7,547 nt of DNA from Microscillaceae bacterium (GCA_003449595.1 DMHB01000467.1:1-7547); one strand, 5' to 3'. Shown: positions 1 to 7,547, counted from the first letter of the stretch. Numbers and translations are program-made. The notes: a model not told the origin generated them from the sequence alone.

Positions 1-726
1 GCTATTTTCCCGATATGGGGCTTTCCTTACCTGAAAATTAAGCACACCCCCCAATCCTACGCCATAAATACTTGAAGCAGGCCCTTTGATGATTTCGGCA
101 CGTCCCAAAATAGATACATCAATGGCTTCCAAGCGGGTGAACCCATCGGTTTCTGTCAGGGGTATATCATTCAAATACATTTTGAGACTCCGAATGCCAA
201 AATTAGAGCGCACCCCCACTCCCCGAATGGTAAGGCTGGCGTTGGAAAGATTGCTTTGATCCATCCGCACACCCGGTATGGTGTTGAGCACCGGTTGAAG
301 GGTAAACGAATTGCCCCGATCCAAATCTCGCGAAGTGATTAATTGAACAGCACCGGCATTTTCTTGTAGTTTTTTGGTGTTGTCAAAACCGACCACTTGT
401 ACTTCGTTTAGCAATTTTTCGTCGGGACTGAGGGCTATGATAAACTCTTTGGTATATTGATTGGCCAATGGTACGAGTTGGGTTTCGTAGCCCATACAAG
501 TAATTTGCAGGGTGCGCGCCATCGTGTCGGCCAAAAAGCTAAATTGTCCATTGGCTTGGGCGATGGTACCGCCTTGGCCGGGTAAGGTAAGTATCAAAGC
601 ACCAGCAAGCCCCGTTTGGGTTTGTGCATCTACTACTTTTCCTTTGAGTAGGGTTTGGCAAGTTGCTTGCCAACTCAACAACACCCAAAAGTAAACTAAG
701 CAAAGAAATAGTACTTGTTTTTTCAT
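1..726 (-). CDS. TonB-dependent outer-membrane receptor, N-terminal part (cut by window edge)
   Basis: This gene starts at an ATG at 726 and stays open for 242 codons to the left edge, so only the N-terminal part is present. Residues 1-24 form a signal peptide (MKKQ, then a hydrophobic run ending WQATCQ). Residues about 27-99 look like the carboxypeptidase-regulatory-like beta-sandwich domain typical of Bacteroidota receptors (LKGKVVDAQTQTGLAGA, then MGYET). A TonB-box-like NEVQVVG follows at 107-113. The plug domain covers about 120-233, with LNTIPGVRM, LTIRGVGVRSNFGIRSLKMY and IIKGPASSIYG. The beta barrel lies outside the window. Such proteins import iron complexes, cofactors or glycans across the outer membrane using TonB/ExbBD energy. 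The plug stretch FGIRSLKMYLNDIP followed by DG resembles, from memory, FecA/YncD (PqqU)-type receptors more than SusC, but the substrate cannot be assigned. It lies 107 bases downstream of clpX, behind a terminator. No Shine-Dalgarno sequence is visible. Confidence 0.93.
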   Translation of the reverse strand, partial: MKKQVLFLCLVYFWVLLSWQATCQTLLKGKVVDAQTQTGLAGALILTLPGQGGTIAQANGQFSFLADTMARTLQITCMGYETQLVPLANQYTKEFIIALSPDEKLLNEVQVVGFDNTKKLQENAGAVQLITSRDLDRGNSFTLQPVLNTIPGVRMDQSNLSNASLTIRGVGVRSNFGIRSLKMYLNDIPLTETDGFTRLEAIDVSILGRAEIIKGPASSIYGVGLGGVLNFQVRKAPYRENS

Positions 727-771
727 AAGCAAGCAGCAAAATAAGAAGAAGATAACTTCGGTAGGCTCAAT

Positions 772-805
772 AAAAAAAACGTGCAAAAGTATCTCTTTTA
801 CACGT
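772..805 (-). terminator. Rho-independent terminator after clpX
   Basis: On the minus strand, ACGTGTAAAAG (805-795) pairs with CTTTTGCACGT (789-779) around a 5-base loop. The 11-base-pair stem has one U-G wobble. It runs directly into eight T residues (779-772). The hairpin begins 28 bases after the clpX stop codon and separates clpX from the receptor gene. Confidence 0.85.
784..791 (-). promoter_or_regulatory. Possible -7 promoter element for the TonB receptor
   Basis: Read on the minus strand this is TACTTTTG, an exact match to the Bacteroidota -7 consensus TAnnTTTG, about 57 bases upstream of the receptor ATG. No convincing -33 TTTG lies at the usual 19-23 base spacing. The element sits inside the terminator hairpin of clpX, so the match may be chance. 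Confidence 0.3.
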
Positions 806-833
806 TGCATTAAAAGTAAATTTAGCAAATAAC

Positions 834-2069
<1,236 letters not shown>

Positions 2070-2106
2070 AATCAAAAATGAAAAGTAAAAAATACAAAAA
2101 GGTGTA

Positions 2107-2114
2107 CAAATATA
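2107..2114 (-). promoter_or_regulatory. Likely -7 promoter element of clpX
   Basis: On the minus strand this reads TATATTTG, an exact TAnnTTTG match, 37 bases upstream of the clpX ATG and just downstream of the clpP terminator. Transcription starting a few bases further on would give a leader of about 30 bases. No good -33 TTTG is visible at the usual distance, so this is an inference from one box and its position. Confidence 0.5.
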
Positions 2115-2127
2115 CGATTTTCGCATT

Positions 2128-2171
2128 AAAAAATAAGACTTGGGTGATTTTATGAAACCCCCAAGCCTTAT
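2128..2171 (-). terminator. Rho-independent terminator after clpP
   Basis: On the minus strand ATAAGGCTTGGG (2171-2160) pairs with CCCAAGTCTTAT (2144-2133). The 12-base-pair stem has one G-U wobble and a 15-base loop. It is followed by a run of T residues (2133-2128). It starts 38 bases after the clpP stop and lies wholly between clpP and clpX, so it should reduce read-through from clpP into clpX. Confidence 0.75.
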
Positions 2172-2209
2172 GAAAATTAAAAGAAATGAAGATAAATCAG
2201 CCCCCAGTA

Positions 2210-2911
2210 TTAATTGCGCACCAATACTTCGTCGATAAGGCCATATTCTTTGGCTTCTTGCGAGCGCATCCAATAATCACGGTCTGAATCTTTTTCGATT
2301 TGGTCGTAAGTTTGGCCGGTGTGGAATGCCAAAATATCATATAATTCCTTTTTGGTTTTTTGGATTTCCTTGAAGGCTATCTCAATTTCGGAAGCTTGGC
2401 CTTGCGCACCACCCAAGGGTTGGTGAATCATAATGCGCGAGTGCTTCAAAGCCGAACGCTTGCCTTTGGTACCGGCAGCCAAGAGAACGGCTCCCATAGA
2501 AGCAGCTAAGCCTGTACAAATGGTAACTACGTCGGGCTTTACATACTGCATTGTATCGTAAATTCCCAAGCCGGCATATACCGAGCCACCAGGACTGTTG
2601 ACATACACCAAAATATCTTTTTTAGCATCAACCGATTCTAAAAATAGTAATTGGGCGGTAACAATATTGGCGACGTAATCATCGATAGCAGTACCTAAAA
2701 ATATAATTCTATCCATCATCAAACGCGAGAAAACGTCCATAGCCACGGCGTTCATCTTGCGCTCTTCAATAATATTGGGCGTAAGGTTGGTGATGGTTTG
2801 CATATATTGGTCCACTACAAGGCTGTTAATCCCTTGTCCCTTCACAGCAAACTTTCTAAATTCGTTGCTGTTGTAGATGCTCTGTAAATCGTGAAAATTA
2901 GAATCTTGCAT
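2210..2911 (-). CDS. clpP: ATP-dependent Clp protease proteolytic subunit ClpP
   Basis: ClpP is the serine peptidase that forms a double-heptamer chamber in the cytoplasm and degrades proteins delivered by ClpX. The Ser-His-Asp triad is visible: S138 in GLAASMGA, H163 in IMIHQPLGG and D212 in DRDYW. The oxyanion-region signature NSPGGSVYAGL (105-115) and the C-terminal EYGLIDEVL are also present. At 233 residues it is longer than E. coli ClpP (207) because of an N-terminal extension of about 40 residues before NLTPNIIEERK, probably a cleaved propeptide. An upstream in-frame ATG at 2959 would add 16 residues. The ATG at 2911 is preferred because a -7 promoter element lies between the two, so transcripts starting there would lack the upstream ATG. 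clpX follows 140 bases downstream behind a terminator. The product is certain; the exact start is likely but not proven. Confidence 0.97.
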   Translation of the reverse strand: MQDSNFHDLQSIYNSNEFRKFAVKGQGINSLVVDQYMQTITNLTPNIIEERKMNAVAMDVFSRLMMDRIIFLGTAIDDYVANIVTAQLLFLESVDAKKDILVYVNSPGGSVYAGLGIYDTMQYVKPDVVTICTGLAASMGAVLLAAGTKGKRSALKHSRIMIHQPLGGAQGQASEIEIAFKEIQKTKKELYDILAFHTGQTYDQIEKDSDRDYWMRSQEAKEYGLIDEVLVRN

Positions 2912-3120
2912 AGTTAAACTTTGAAATTTGTTTTGTACAAACCTAACAAAAAAACTCATTGATTAAATCCCAAACCAATAGTTTGAGGGCTATTTTCCTT
3001 AAAATCGGCTTTAATAAGGTTTCAACATAAGTTTTTGTGTCTTAAAATGTTTCGGCAGGTTTTTTCAACGAATGCGTAAGAATTGCTAAATTGGAACTTC
3101 TGTCAAACATCTTTCTTCGT
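2912..3120. other. Divergent intergenic region between clpP and the FAD oxidase gene
   Basis: This A/T-rich stretch of about 209 bases separates the two divergent transcription units. It holds the clpP -7 element near its left end. For the plus-strand gene I find only an imperfect element, TAAATTG at 3087-3093, with no matching -33 box. No RNA gene, hairpin terminator or convincing small ORF is visible. Confidence 0.6.
2938..2945 (-). promoter_or_regulatory. Likely -7 promoter element of clpP
   Basis: On the minus strand this reads TAGGTTTG, an exact match to TAnnTTTG, with a TTTG (2974-2971) 25 bases upstream, slightly further than the usual -33 spacing. It predicts a leader of roughly 20 bases before the ATG at 2911 and argues against the in-frame ATG at 2959. 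Confidence 0.5.
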
Positions 3121-4473
3121 ATGAAACGCACCTTCCGCAATTGGGGAAATACAGTGGTGTGCCGCCCCCAAATACATTATCCTACAAGCCTTGAAGCCAT
3201 TCAAGCAATTGTGTTACAAGCAGCAGCCCAACAACGAACTTTGCGGGTGGTGGGGTCTGGCCATAGCTGGACTCCTTTGGTTGAAACCAATGACTGGCTT
3301 ATTTCTTTAGACCATTTCCAAGGCATCGAACAAGTCGATACCGAGCAAAAAACCGCTTTGGTACGCGCCGGTACCAAGTTAAAGGCATTGGGCGAAGCCT
3401 TGGCTGCACACGGCTTGGCTATGGAAAACTTAGGCGATATCGACGTACAATCCATCGCAGGGGCGCTCAATACCGGCACACACGGCACCGGCCAAGCCTT
3501 TGGCACATTGGCCACTCAAATAGAAACCATTACTTTGGTGGATGGACGGGGCGAGGTGCAAACTTGCTCGGCCACCCAAAATACCGAATTGTTCAAAGCC
3601 GCTCAAATTTCTTTAGGTGCTTTGGGTATCATCACCCATTATACCTTGCGGTTGGTGCCGACTTACAAGCTCCACTTTCAAGCGCAAAAGGCAACTACCG
3701 AAGAGCTTTTTCAAAATGTAGCACATTATTTATCGACCTATCGAAATTTTGAATTTTACTACTTTTTGCATACCAATACCATACAACTGAAATTGGCCAA
3801 CACAACCGACACCCCCATTCGCAATGGCGGCTGGTGGAAGAAATTCAATGATTTGGTAGTTGAGAATGGGCTTTTTTGGCTGATGAGCCACGCCGTGCGG
3901 CTGATGCCTCGTTTGGCTATTCCGGTCAGTAAATTGAGCGCAGCGGCTGTGCCTTTGGGCGATTATGTAGATCAAAGCCACCGCATTTATGCCACCCAGC
4001 GGCTGGTGCGGTTTTACGAGATGGAGTATAACTTGCCTGCTGAACATTTCAAGGCTGCTTTCCAAGAAGTGTTGGCGTGCATCGAGCGCGAAAAATTCAA
4101 AGTGCATATGCCCATCGAGTGCCGCTGGGTGAAGGCCGACGATATTTTGATCAGTCCGGCTTCGGGGCGCGATTCGGTCTATCTGGCTTTTCACGTATTC
4201 AAAGGAATGCCGTACCGTGCCTATTTCGATGCGATGGAGGCCATTATGAGGCGCTTTGGAGGCAGACCACACTACGGCAAGATGAACACCCTTCACTATG
4301 CCGATTTTCAACAAATATACCCTTACTGGGAAAAGTTTGTAGCCATTCAACAACAGCAAGATCCTCAAGGTATTTTTCTGAACAATTATTTGCGGCAAAT
4401 TTTTCAGGCAGAAACACCTGATACAGCAGCCACCAATGAAATAGTCTCTTCTCTCACCCCTTCAATATCTTGA
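3121..4473 (+). CDS. FAD-linked oxidase, D-arabinono-1,4-lactone oxidase / alditol oxidase family
   Basis: The 450-residue protein has the two-domain plan of the vanillyl-alcohol-oxidase-fold family that includes L-gulono- and D-arabinono-1,4-lactone oxidases and bacterial alditol oxidase. These enzymes oxidise aldonolactones or polyols with FAD. The N-terminal FAD-binding domain (about 10-182) contains VVGSGHSW (43-50). H48 is in the position that carries covalently bound FAD in this family. It also contains GDIDVQSIAGALNTGTHG (105-122). The C-terminal substrate domain ends with GGRPHYGKMN (380-389), the counterpart of the family HWGK motif with Tyr for Trp, and then DPQGIFLNNYLRQIF. No signal peptide is seen, so it is probably cytoplasmic. 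The ATG at 3121 was chosen; an in-frame TTG at 3091 would add 10 residues of no clear value. The next gene begins 7 bases after the stop, which suggests co-transcription. The substrate is not deducible: ascorbate-like synthesis, polyol oxidation or another sugar acid pathway are all possible. Confidence 0.9.
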   Translation: MKRTFRNWGNTVVCRPQIHYPTSLEAIQAIVLQAAAQQRTLRVVGSGHSWTPLVETNDWLISLDHFQGIEQVDTEQKTALVRAGTKLKALGEALAAHGLAMENLGDIDVQSIAGALNTGTHGTGQAFGTLATQIETITLVDGRGEVQTCSATQNTELFKAAQISLGALGIITHYTLRLVPTYKLHFQAQKATTEELFQNVAHYLSTYRNFEFYYFLHTNTIQLKLANTTDTPIRNGGWWKKFNDLVVENGLFWLMSHAVRLMPRLAIPVSKLSAAAVPLGDYVDQSHRIYATQRLVRFYEMEYNLPAEHFKAAFQEVLACIEREKFKVHMPIECRWVKADDILISPASGRDSVYLAFHVFKGMPYRAYFDAMEAIMRRFGGRPHYGKMNTLHYADFQQIYPYWEKFVAIQQQQDPQGIFLNNYLRQIFQAETPDTAATNEIVSSLTPSIS

Positions 4474-4480
4474 TAATTAT

Positions 4481-4903
4481 ATGCCCAAGCCCGAAGAAAC
4501 CATCCGCCTGTTGCTGGAAGAAGCCGACTGGGAAAACTGCCATTTGTTAGCCCACCTGCTTCGTGGAATGAACTACCCCAAAGCATATCTCAAGTTGTTT
4601 TTCGAACGACTGACAAGGCTTTATTTTCAAGAGTTTATGCCCGATATGGGGTATCATCGGTTTGGCTGTACATTGATGGACAGAATGACTTTCGAGCTGA
4701 TTTTCAAAAAAATGAATGAATTTTTTACAGTACACTACACTCAGGTCGAATATGCCAACGATACATTGACTTTGTTGCACGGCATTTTTTGTGAAGAAAA
4801 TAACCAAACGCTCCAAATCGATACTTCTTTCGACGACTTCAACGGCTTGTTATACCCAACTTTACAAGTGCAATTCATTATTGGGCAAATACCTCAATCC
4901 TGA
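4481..4903 (+). CDS. Conserved-looking hypothetical protein, 140 residues, unknown function
   Basis: I do not recognise this protein. It starts at an ATG 7 bases after the stop of the FAD oxidase and ends 47 bases before the flippase start, in the same direction, which supports it being a real translated gene. No signal peptide or membrane segment is visible. The N-terminal half looks helical, with a heptad-like pattern (IRLLLEEADWENCHLLAHLL at 8-27, then YPKAYLKLFFERLTRLYFQ at 32-50). The C-terminal half alternates short hydrophobic stretches suggestive of strands (TLTLLHGIF at 95-103, TLQVQFIIGQI at 127-137). It has two aromatic-rich patches and three cysteines (20, 63, 104) in no recognisable metal motif. 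The N-terminal part faintly recalls helical segments found before leucine-rich repeats in some Cytophagales proteins, but that is a weak impression and no repeats are present. It is probably a soluble cytoplasmic protein. Confidence 0.8.
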   Translation: MPKPEETIRLLLEEADWENCHLLAHLLRGMNYPKAYLKLFFERLTRLYFQEFMPDMGYHRFGCTLMDRMTFELIFKKMNEFFTVHYTQVEYANDTLTLLHGIFCEENNQTLQIDTSFDDFNGLLYPTLQVQFIIGQIPQS

Positions 4904-4914
4904 CGAAAAACCCC

Positions 4915-4922
4915 TAATTTTG
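4915..4922 (+). promoter_or_regulatory. Likely -7 promoter element of the flippase gene
   Basis: TAATTTTG matches the Bacteroidota -7 consensus TAnnTTTG exactly and lies in the 47-base gap, 28 bases before the ATG at 4951. No TTG is found at the ideal -33 spacing. It suggests the flippase, and possibly mfd, can be transcribed independently of the upstream oxidase gene. Confidence 0.45.
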
Positions 4923-4950
4923 CAGCATTCATTTGCTTCAAGCTGACGAT

Positions 4951-6489
4951 ATGGGTGTTTTTAAAAAATTGGCTGGCGATACAGCTATGTATGGGATGAG
5001 CAGCATCATTGGCCGAACCCTCAACTATTTCTTGGTGCCGCTACATACGGCGGTCTTTCTTCCTGCCGATTTTGGGGTGCTTTCCGAGCTATATGTCTAT
5101 ATGGCTTTCCTTAATATTTTATTTACTTATGGGATGGAAACCACTTTTTTTAGGTATGCTTCCCGTAGTGAGCCAGAAAAATCTTTACAGGTTTATCGGG
5201 TTATTTTGAGCTTTGTTTTGCTTACAACCATAGTTTTTGCCGGAGGATTACTTTGGGCTTCTCCTTCTTTGGCTACGTTGTTGGGCTACCCAGACAAGGC
5301 TCATTTTTTGGTGTGGTTAGTTTTAATTTTAGCCGTCGATACGTTGGCCGCCATTCCTTTTGCGTGGTTGCGCCAAGCCAACCAGGCTAAAAAATTTGCT
5401 TTTATCAAAATTGCCAATGTAGTAGTTACAGTGCTACTCAATTTGTTCTTTTTATACTTTTGCAAAAACATAGCCGAGGGGTACTTTTTACCAGATTGGA
5501 AACCTTGGGTACTTCGTTTCTATCATCCAGAATGGGGCATCGGCTATGTCTTTTTAGCCAATTTACTTGCCAACGTACTTGTCTTGTTTTTTTTGTATCG
5601 CGAACTTGCACTTTTCCGATTTGTATGGAATTGGTCTTTTTTCCGGCCTATGTTACAGTATGGCTATCCACTTTTGTTTATGGGCTTGGCAGGCACTGTC
5701 AACAGTATGATCGACAGAATTTTGCTTAAATATTGGCTCCCAGCCGATTTTTACCCAGGGCTTTCAAGCATTGCTGTTGTAGGGATTTATGCAGCCTGTT
5801 ACAAACTATCTATTTTTATGAGCCTTACCATACAAGCTTTTCGTTATGCTGCCGAGCCTTTCTTTTTTGGAAAAGCCGCCGACAAAAATGCGCCTGAGCT
5901 TTTTGCACAAGTGATGAAATATTTCATCATTTTTTGTGTAGTGATTTGGGTGGTTATTAGCCTAAATTTAGACATTTTACAAGTCATTTTTCTTCGCCGC
6001 GAAGCCTACCGGCAAGCCATTGGACTGGTGCCAGTCTTACTTTTTGGGCAACTATTATTGGGCATTTATTACAACCTTACGGTGTGGTTCAAGCTAAAAG
6101 ACCAAACCCATTGGGGCACCAAGATTAGCTTTGTAGGCGCTTTTTCTACCTTGCTGCTCAACTTGATGCTGATTCCTTTGGGTGGATATTGGGGCGCTGC
6201 TTGGGCTACTGTGCTTAGTTATGCCTTGATGGGATTGATAACTTATCGCCTTGGACAGCGCCATTTTCCTATTCCTTATGCTTGGACAACCATTTCTTTA
6301 CACATAACTGCTGGAGCTATCATTATTTTGCTTGCATTTCTTTTGCCTATGCAGCTCAGTTGGCAGAGTTTTGCTTGGCACTTATTTTTATTGGGACTCT
6401 ATATAGCCGGAGTTGCTTGGTCGGAACGAAAACTTTTACAAAACCTAAGCAGCCGGTTCGCGAAAGCGCCCCAAACCCACGCCGATTGA
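4951..6489 (+). CDS. Polysaccharide/lipid-linked oligosaccharide flippase, MOP (Wzx/PST-like) superfamily
   Basis: The 512-residue integral membrane protein has about 14 predicted helices (roughly 12-34, 42-66, 82-104, 117-139, 149-170, 196-217, 236-258, 274-297, 323-346, 356-378, 388-409, 413-434, 444-466, 472-492), the pattern of the MATE/Wzx/MurJ superfamily. The N-terminus KKLAGDTAMYGMSSIIGRTLNYFLVPLHT is typical of Bacteroidota polysaccharide biosynthesis flippases, followed by FGVLSELYVY. Further support comes from YGYPLLFMGLAGTVNSMIDRILLKYWLP (237-264). Such proteins move undecaprenyl-linked sugar units, or related lipid-linked precursors, across the inner membrane for O-antigen, capsule or exopolysaccharide. 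The substrate is unknown: no glycosyltransferase or polymerase gene is adjacent, so this is not a standard surface-polysaccharide cluster. The ATG at 4951 was chosen; an in-frame TTG at 4933 would add only six residues. A MurJ-like role is less likely on the N-terminal signature but cannot be excluded. Confidence 0.9.
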   Translation: MGVFKKLAGDTAMYGMSSIIGRTLNYFLVPLHTAVFLPADFGVLSELYVYMAFLNILFTYGMETTFFRYASRSEPEKSLQVYRVILSFVLLTTIVFAGGLLWASPSLATLLGYPDKAHFLVWLVLILAVDTLAAIPFAWLRQANQAKKFAFIKIANVVVTVLLNLFFLYFCKNIAEGYFLPDWKPWVLRFYHPEWGIGYVFLANLLANVLVLFFLYRELALFRFVWNWSFFRPMLQYGYPLLFMGLAGTVNSMIDRILLKYWLPADFYPGLSSIAVVGIYAACYKLSIFMSLTIQAFRYAAEPFFFGKAADKNAPELFAQVMKYFIIFCVVIWVVISLNLDILQVIFLRREAYRQAIGLVPVLLFGQLLLGIYYNLTVWFKLKDQTHWGTKISFVGAFSTLLLNLMLIPLGGYWGAAWATVLSYALMGLITYRLGQRHFPIPYAWTTISLHITAGAIIILLAFLLPMQLSWQSFAWHLFLLGLYIAGVAWSERKLLQNLSSRFAKAPQTHAD

Positions 6490-6524
6490 GTTATCTTATT
6501 ATGTTTTGCCTTTAATCCTACCCT

Positions 6525-7547
6525 ATGAAAGTCCACGATTTTTTAGAAAATTACCAAAATGACCCATTAGCCCAAACCTTTTTCACCTACTGCCAAGCCA
6601 AAAACCCACAAGTGCTTCATTTGAAAGGCTGTGTTGGCAGCCTCGATGCCGTCTGGATAGCGGCCATGGTGCAGTGGGAAAAAAGCCAAGGCATTGTTTC
6701 GCAACACATCATCGTGCTGCACGACCGAGAAGAGGCGGGTTATTTCAACAATGACCTGCAAAACTTGTTAGACAAAGATTTTCAGGTATTGCATTTCCCC
6801 ATTTCCTATAAACGCCCCTACGAGTACGAAGAAATAGAAAATGCCAATGTATTGATGCGTACCGAAACGTTGGAGAAAATTAGCCAAAAAAACCAACCTT
6901 TCTTAGTGGTTACTTACCCAGAGGCTTTCAGCGAAAAGGTGGTCAACCGCAAGTCGCTCATCGAAAATACCCTCATCCTCCGCAAAGGCGACAAAATCGA
7001 TATCAACCAACTCAGCGCTCAGCTGGTAGAAGAATACAACTTTGAAAGAACCGACTTTGTGTATGAACCCGGTCAGTTTGCCTTACGCGGCGGAATCATT
7101 GACTTGTTTTCCTTTGCCAACGACTTGCCCTACCGGTTAGACCTGCTGGGCGACGAAATAGAGAATATCCGCTTGTTTGACCCGCAAAACCAGCTTTCTG
7201 TCGAGAATGTAGAACTCCTTACCCTGCTCCCCAACCTACAAACCAAGTTTGTGCACGCTGTACGCGAGTCGTTTTTAGAATTTATTCCTACCAGTGCTCG
7301 CCTTTGGTTCAAAGATATGGAAGCAGCCTCAGAAGCCATCGAGCGCAGTTTTTTAAAAGTAGAAACCGCTTTTGAAGAAATATTGACGCAGTCCAATTTT
7401 ACCCAGGTCATCAGCAATCCTGAAGTACTGTTTGAAACCAAAACCCATTTTGAAGCCCAGTTGCCTAAATTTGTGTGTATTGAATTTGGCAAGAAGTATC
7501 ACCAAAAAGCAGTACAAACCATTCAGTTGACGGCTAAACCACAACCC
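6525..7547 (+). CDS. mfd: Transcription-repair coupling factor Mfd, N-terminal part (cut by window edge)
   Basis: Mfd removes RNA polymerase stalled at DNA lesions and recruits UvrA for nucleotide excision repair. Only the first 341 codons are present; the full protein normally exceeds 1,100 residues, so the RNA polymerase-interacting domain and translocase motor lie to the right. The visible part is the UvrB-homology region. A degenerate P-loop-like segment occurs at LKGCVGSLDA (33-42). VVTYPEAFSEKVVNRKSL (128-145) is next. Then comes the diagnostic run with LRKGDKIDI (152-160), TDFVYEPGQFALRGGIIDLF (176-195), YRLDLLGDEIENIRLFD (203-219) and LLTLLPN (231-237). Start: the ATG at 6525 is 35 bases after the flippase stop, with no terminator between, so partial co-transcription is possible. 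An imperfect -7-like TATGTTTTG lies at 6500-6508, one base longer than the consensus. No Shine-Dalgarno is present. Confidence 0.95.
   Translation, partial: MKVHDFLENYQNDPLAQTFFTYCQAKNPQVLHLKGCVGSLDAVWIAAMVQWEKSQGIVSQHIIVLHDREEAGYFNNDLQNLLDKDFQVLHFPISYKRPYEYEEIENANVLMRTETLEKISQKNQPFLVVTYPEAFSEKVVNRKSLIENTLILRKGDKIDINQLSAQLVEEYNFERTDFVYEPGQFALRGGIIDLFSFANDLPYRLDLLGDEIENIRLFDPQNQLSVENVELLTLLPNLQTKFVHAVRESFLEFIPTSARLWFKDMEAASEAIERSFLKVETAFEEILTQSNFTQVISNPEVLFETKTHFEAQLPKFVCIEFGKKYHQKAVQTIQLTAKPQP

Noticed and set aside
539..739. 66-codon minus-strand frame over the start of the TonB receptor
   Set aside because: It is a different frame over the same DNA. The receptor frame from the ATG at 726 shows a signal peptide and a full plug domain and stays open to the edge.
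2070..2273. N-terminal extension of clpX by 68 codons to an ATG at 2273
   Set aside because: The extension would run through the clpP terminator and overlap the 3' end of clpP. Its sequence has no ClpX character, and the zinc-finger domain sits normally right after the ATG at 2069.
2998..3048. Short direct repeat CTTAAAAT at 2998-3005 and 3041-3048 between the divergent genes
   Set aside because: An 8-base A/T-rich repeat is expected by chance here. The copies are 43 bases apart with no symmetry to suggest an operator.
3730..4398. 222-codon open frame antisense to the FAD oxidase
   Set aside because: It lies entirely opposite a well-supported gene, has no recognisable domain, and is explained by the codon bias of the plus-strand gene.
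6282..6515. 77-codon plus-strand frame spanning the end of the flippase gene
   Set aside because: It is mostly an out-of-frame copy of the flippase C-terminus, with low-complexity hydrophobic content and no conserved motif.
7130..7544. Minus-strand open frames of 63 and 120 codons opposite mfd
   Set aside because: They are antisense to a clear mfd reading frame that continues off the window, and have no recognisable features.

Overview
The window reads as chromosomal DNA of a member of the Bacteroidota, most likely from the Cytophagales/Cytophagia side, although the lineage below phylum is only a guess. Three things point there. The ClpP, ClpX and Mfd sequences have Bacteroidota-type signatures (for example the ClpP N-terminus with NLTPNIIEERK). 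A TonB-dependent receptor carries the N-terminal carboxypeptidase-regulatory-like domain common in this phylum. The gene starts lack Shine-Dalgarno sequences, and several are preceded by matches to the Bacteroidota -7 element TAnnTTTG.

Layout. The left part is on the minus strand, read right to left: clpP (2911 to 2210), a hairpin terminator, clpX (2069 to 834), a second hairpin terminator, then the 5' part of a TonB-dependent outer-membrane receptor (726 to 1, cut by the window edge). The right part is on the plus strand: an FAD-linked lactone/alditol oxidase of the D-arabinono-1,4-lactone oxidase family (3121-4473), a 140-residue protein of unknown function 7 bases downstream (4481-4903), a 14-helix flippase of the polysaccharide exporter type (4951-6489), and the first 341 codons of mfd (6525 to the right edge). 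The two halves diverge from a roughly 200-base intergenic region.

How the genes work together. ClpP and ClpX form the ATP-dependent ClpXP protease. Here each gene appears to have its own promoter element and its own terminator, rather than forming a simple bicistronic unit. The plus-strand genes are tightly spaced, with no terminator visible between them, and could be co-transcribed. A good -7 element in front of the flippase suggests an internal promoter. The receptor, the oxidase, the flippase and mfd have no obvious shared pathway.

No mobile element, CRISPR array, RNA gene or defence-like cassette was found. The window is mostly housekeeping sequence. The points worth a second look are the unknown 140-residue gene, the substrates of the oxidase and the receptor, and the compact terminator/promoter arrangement around clpX.
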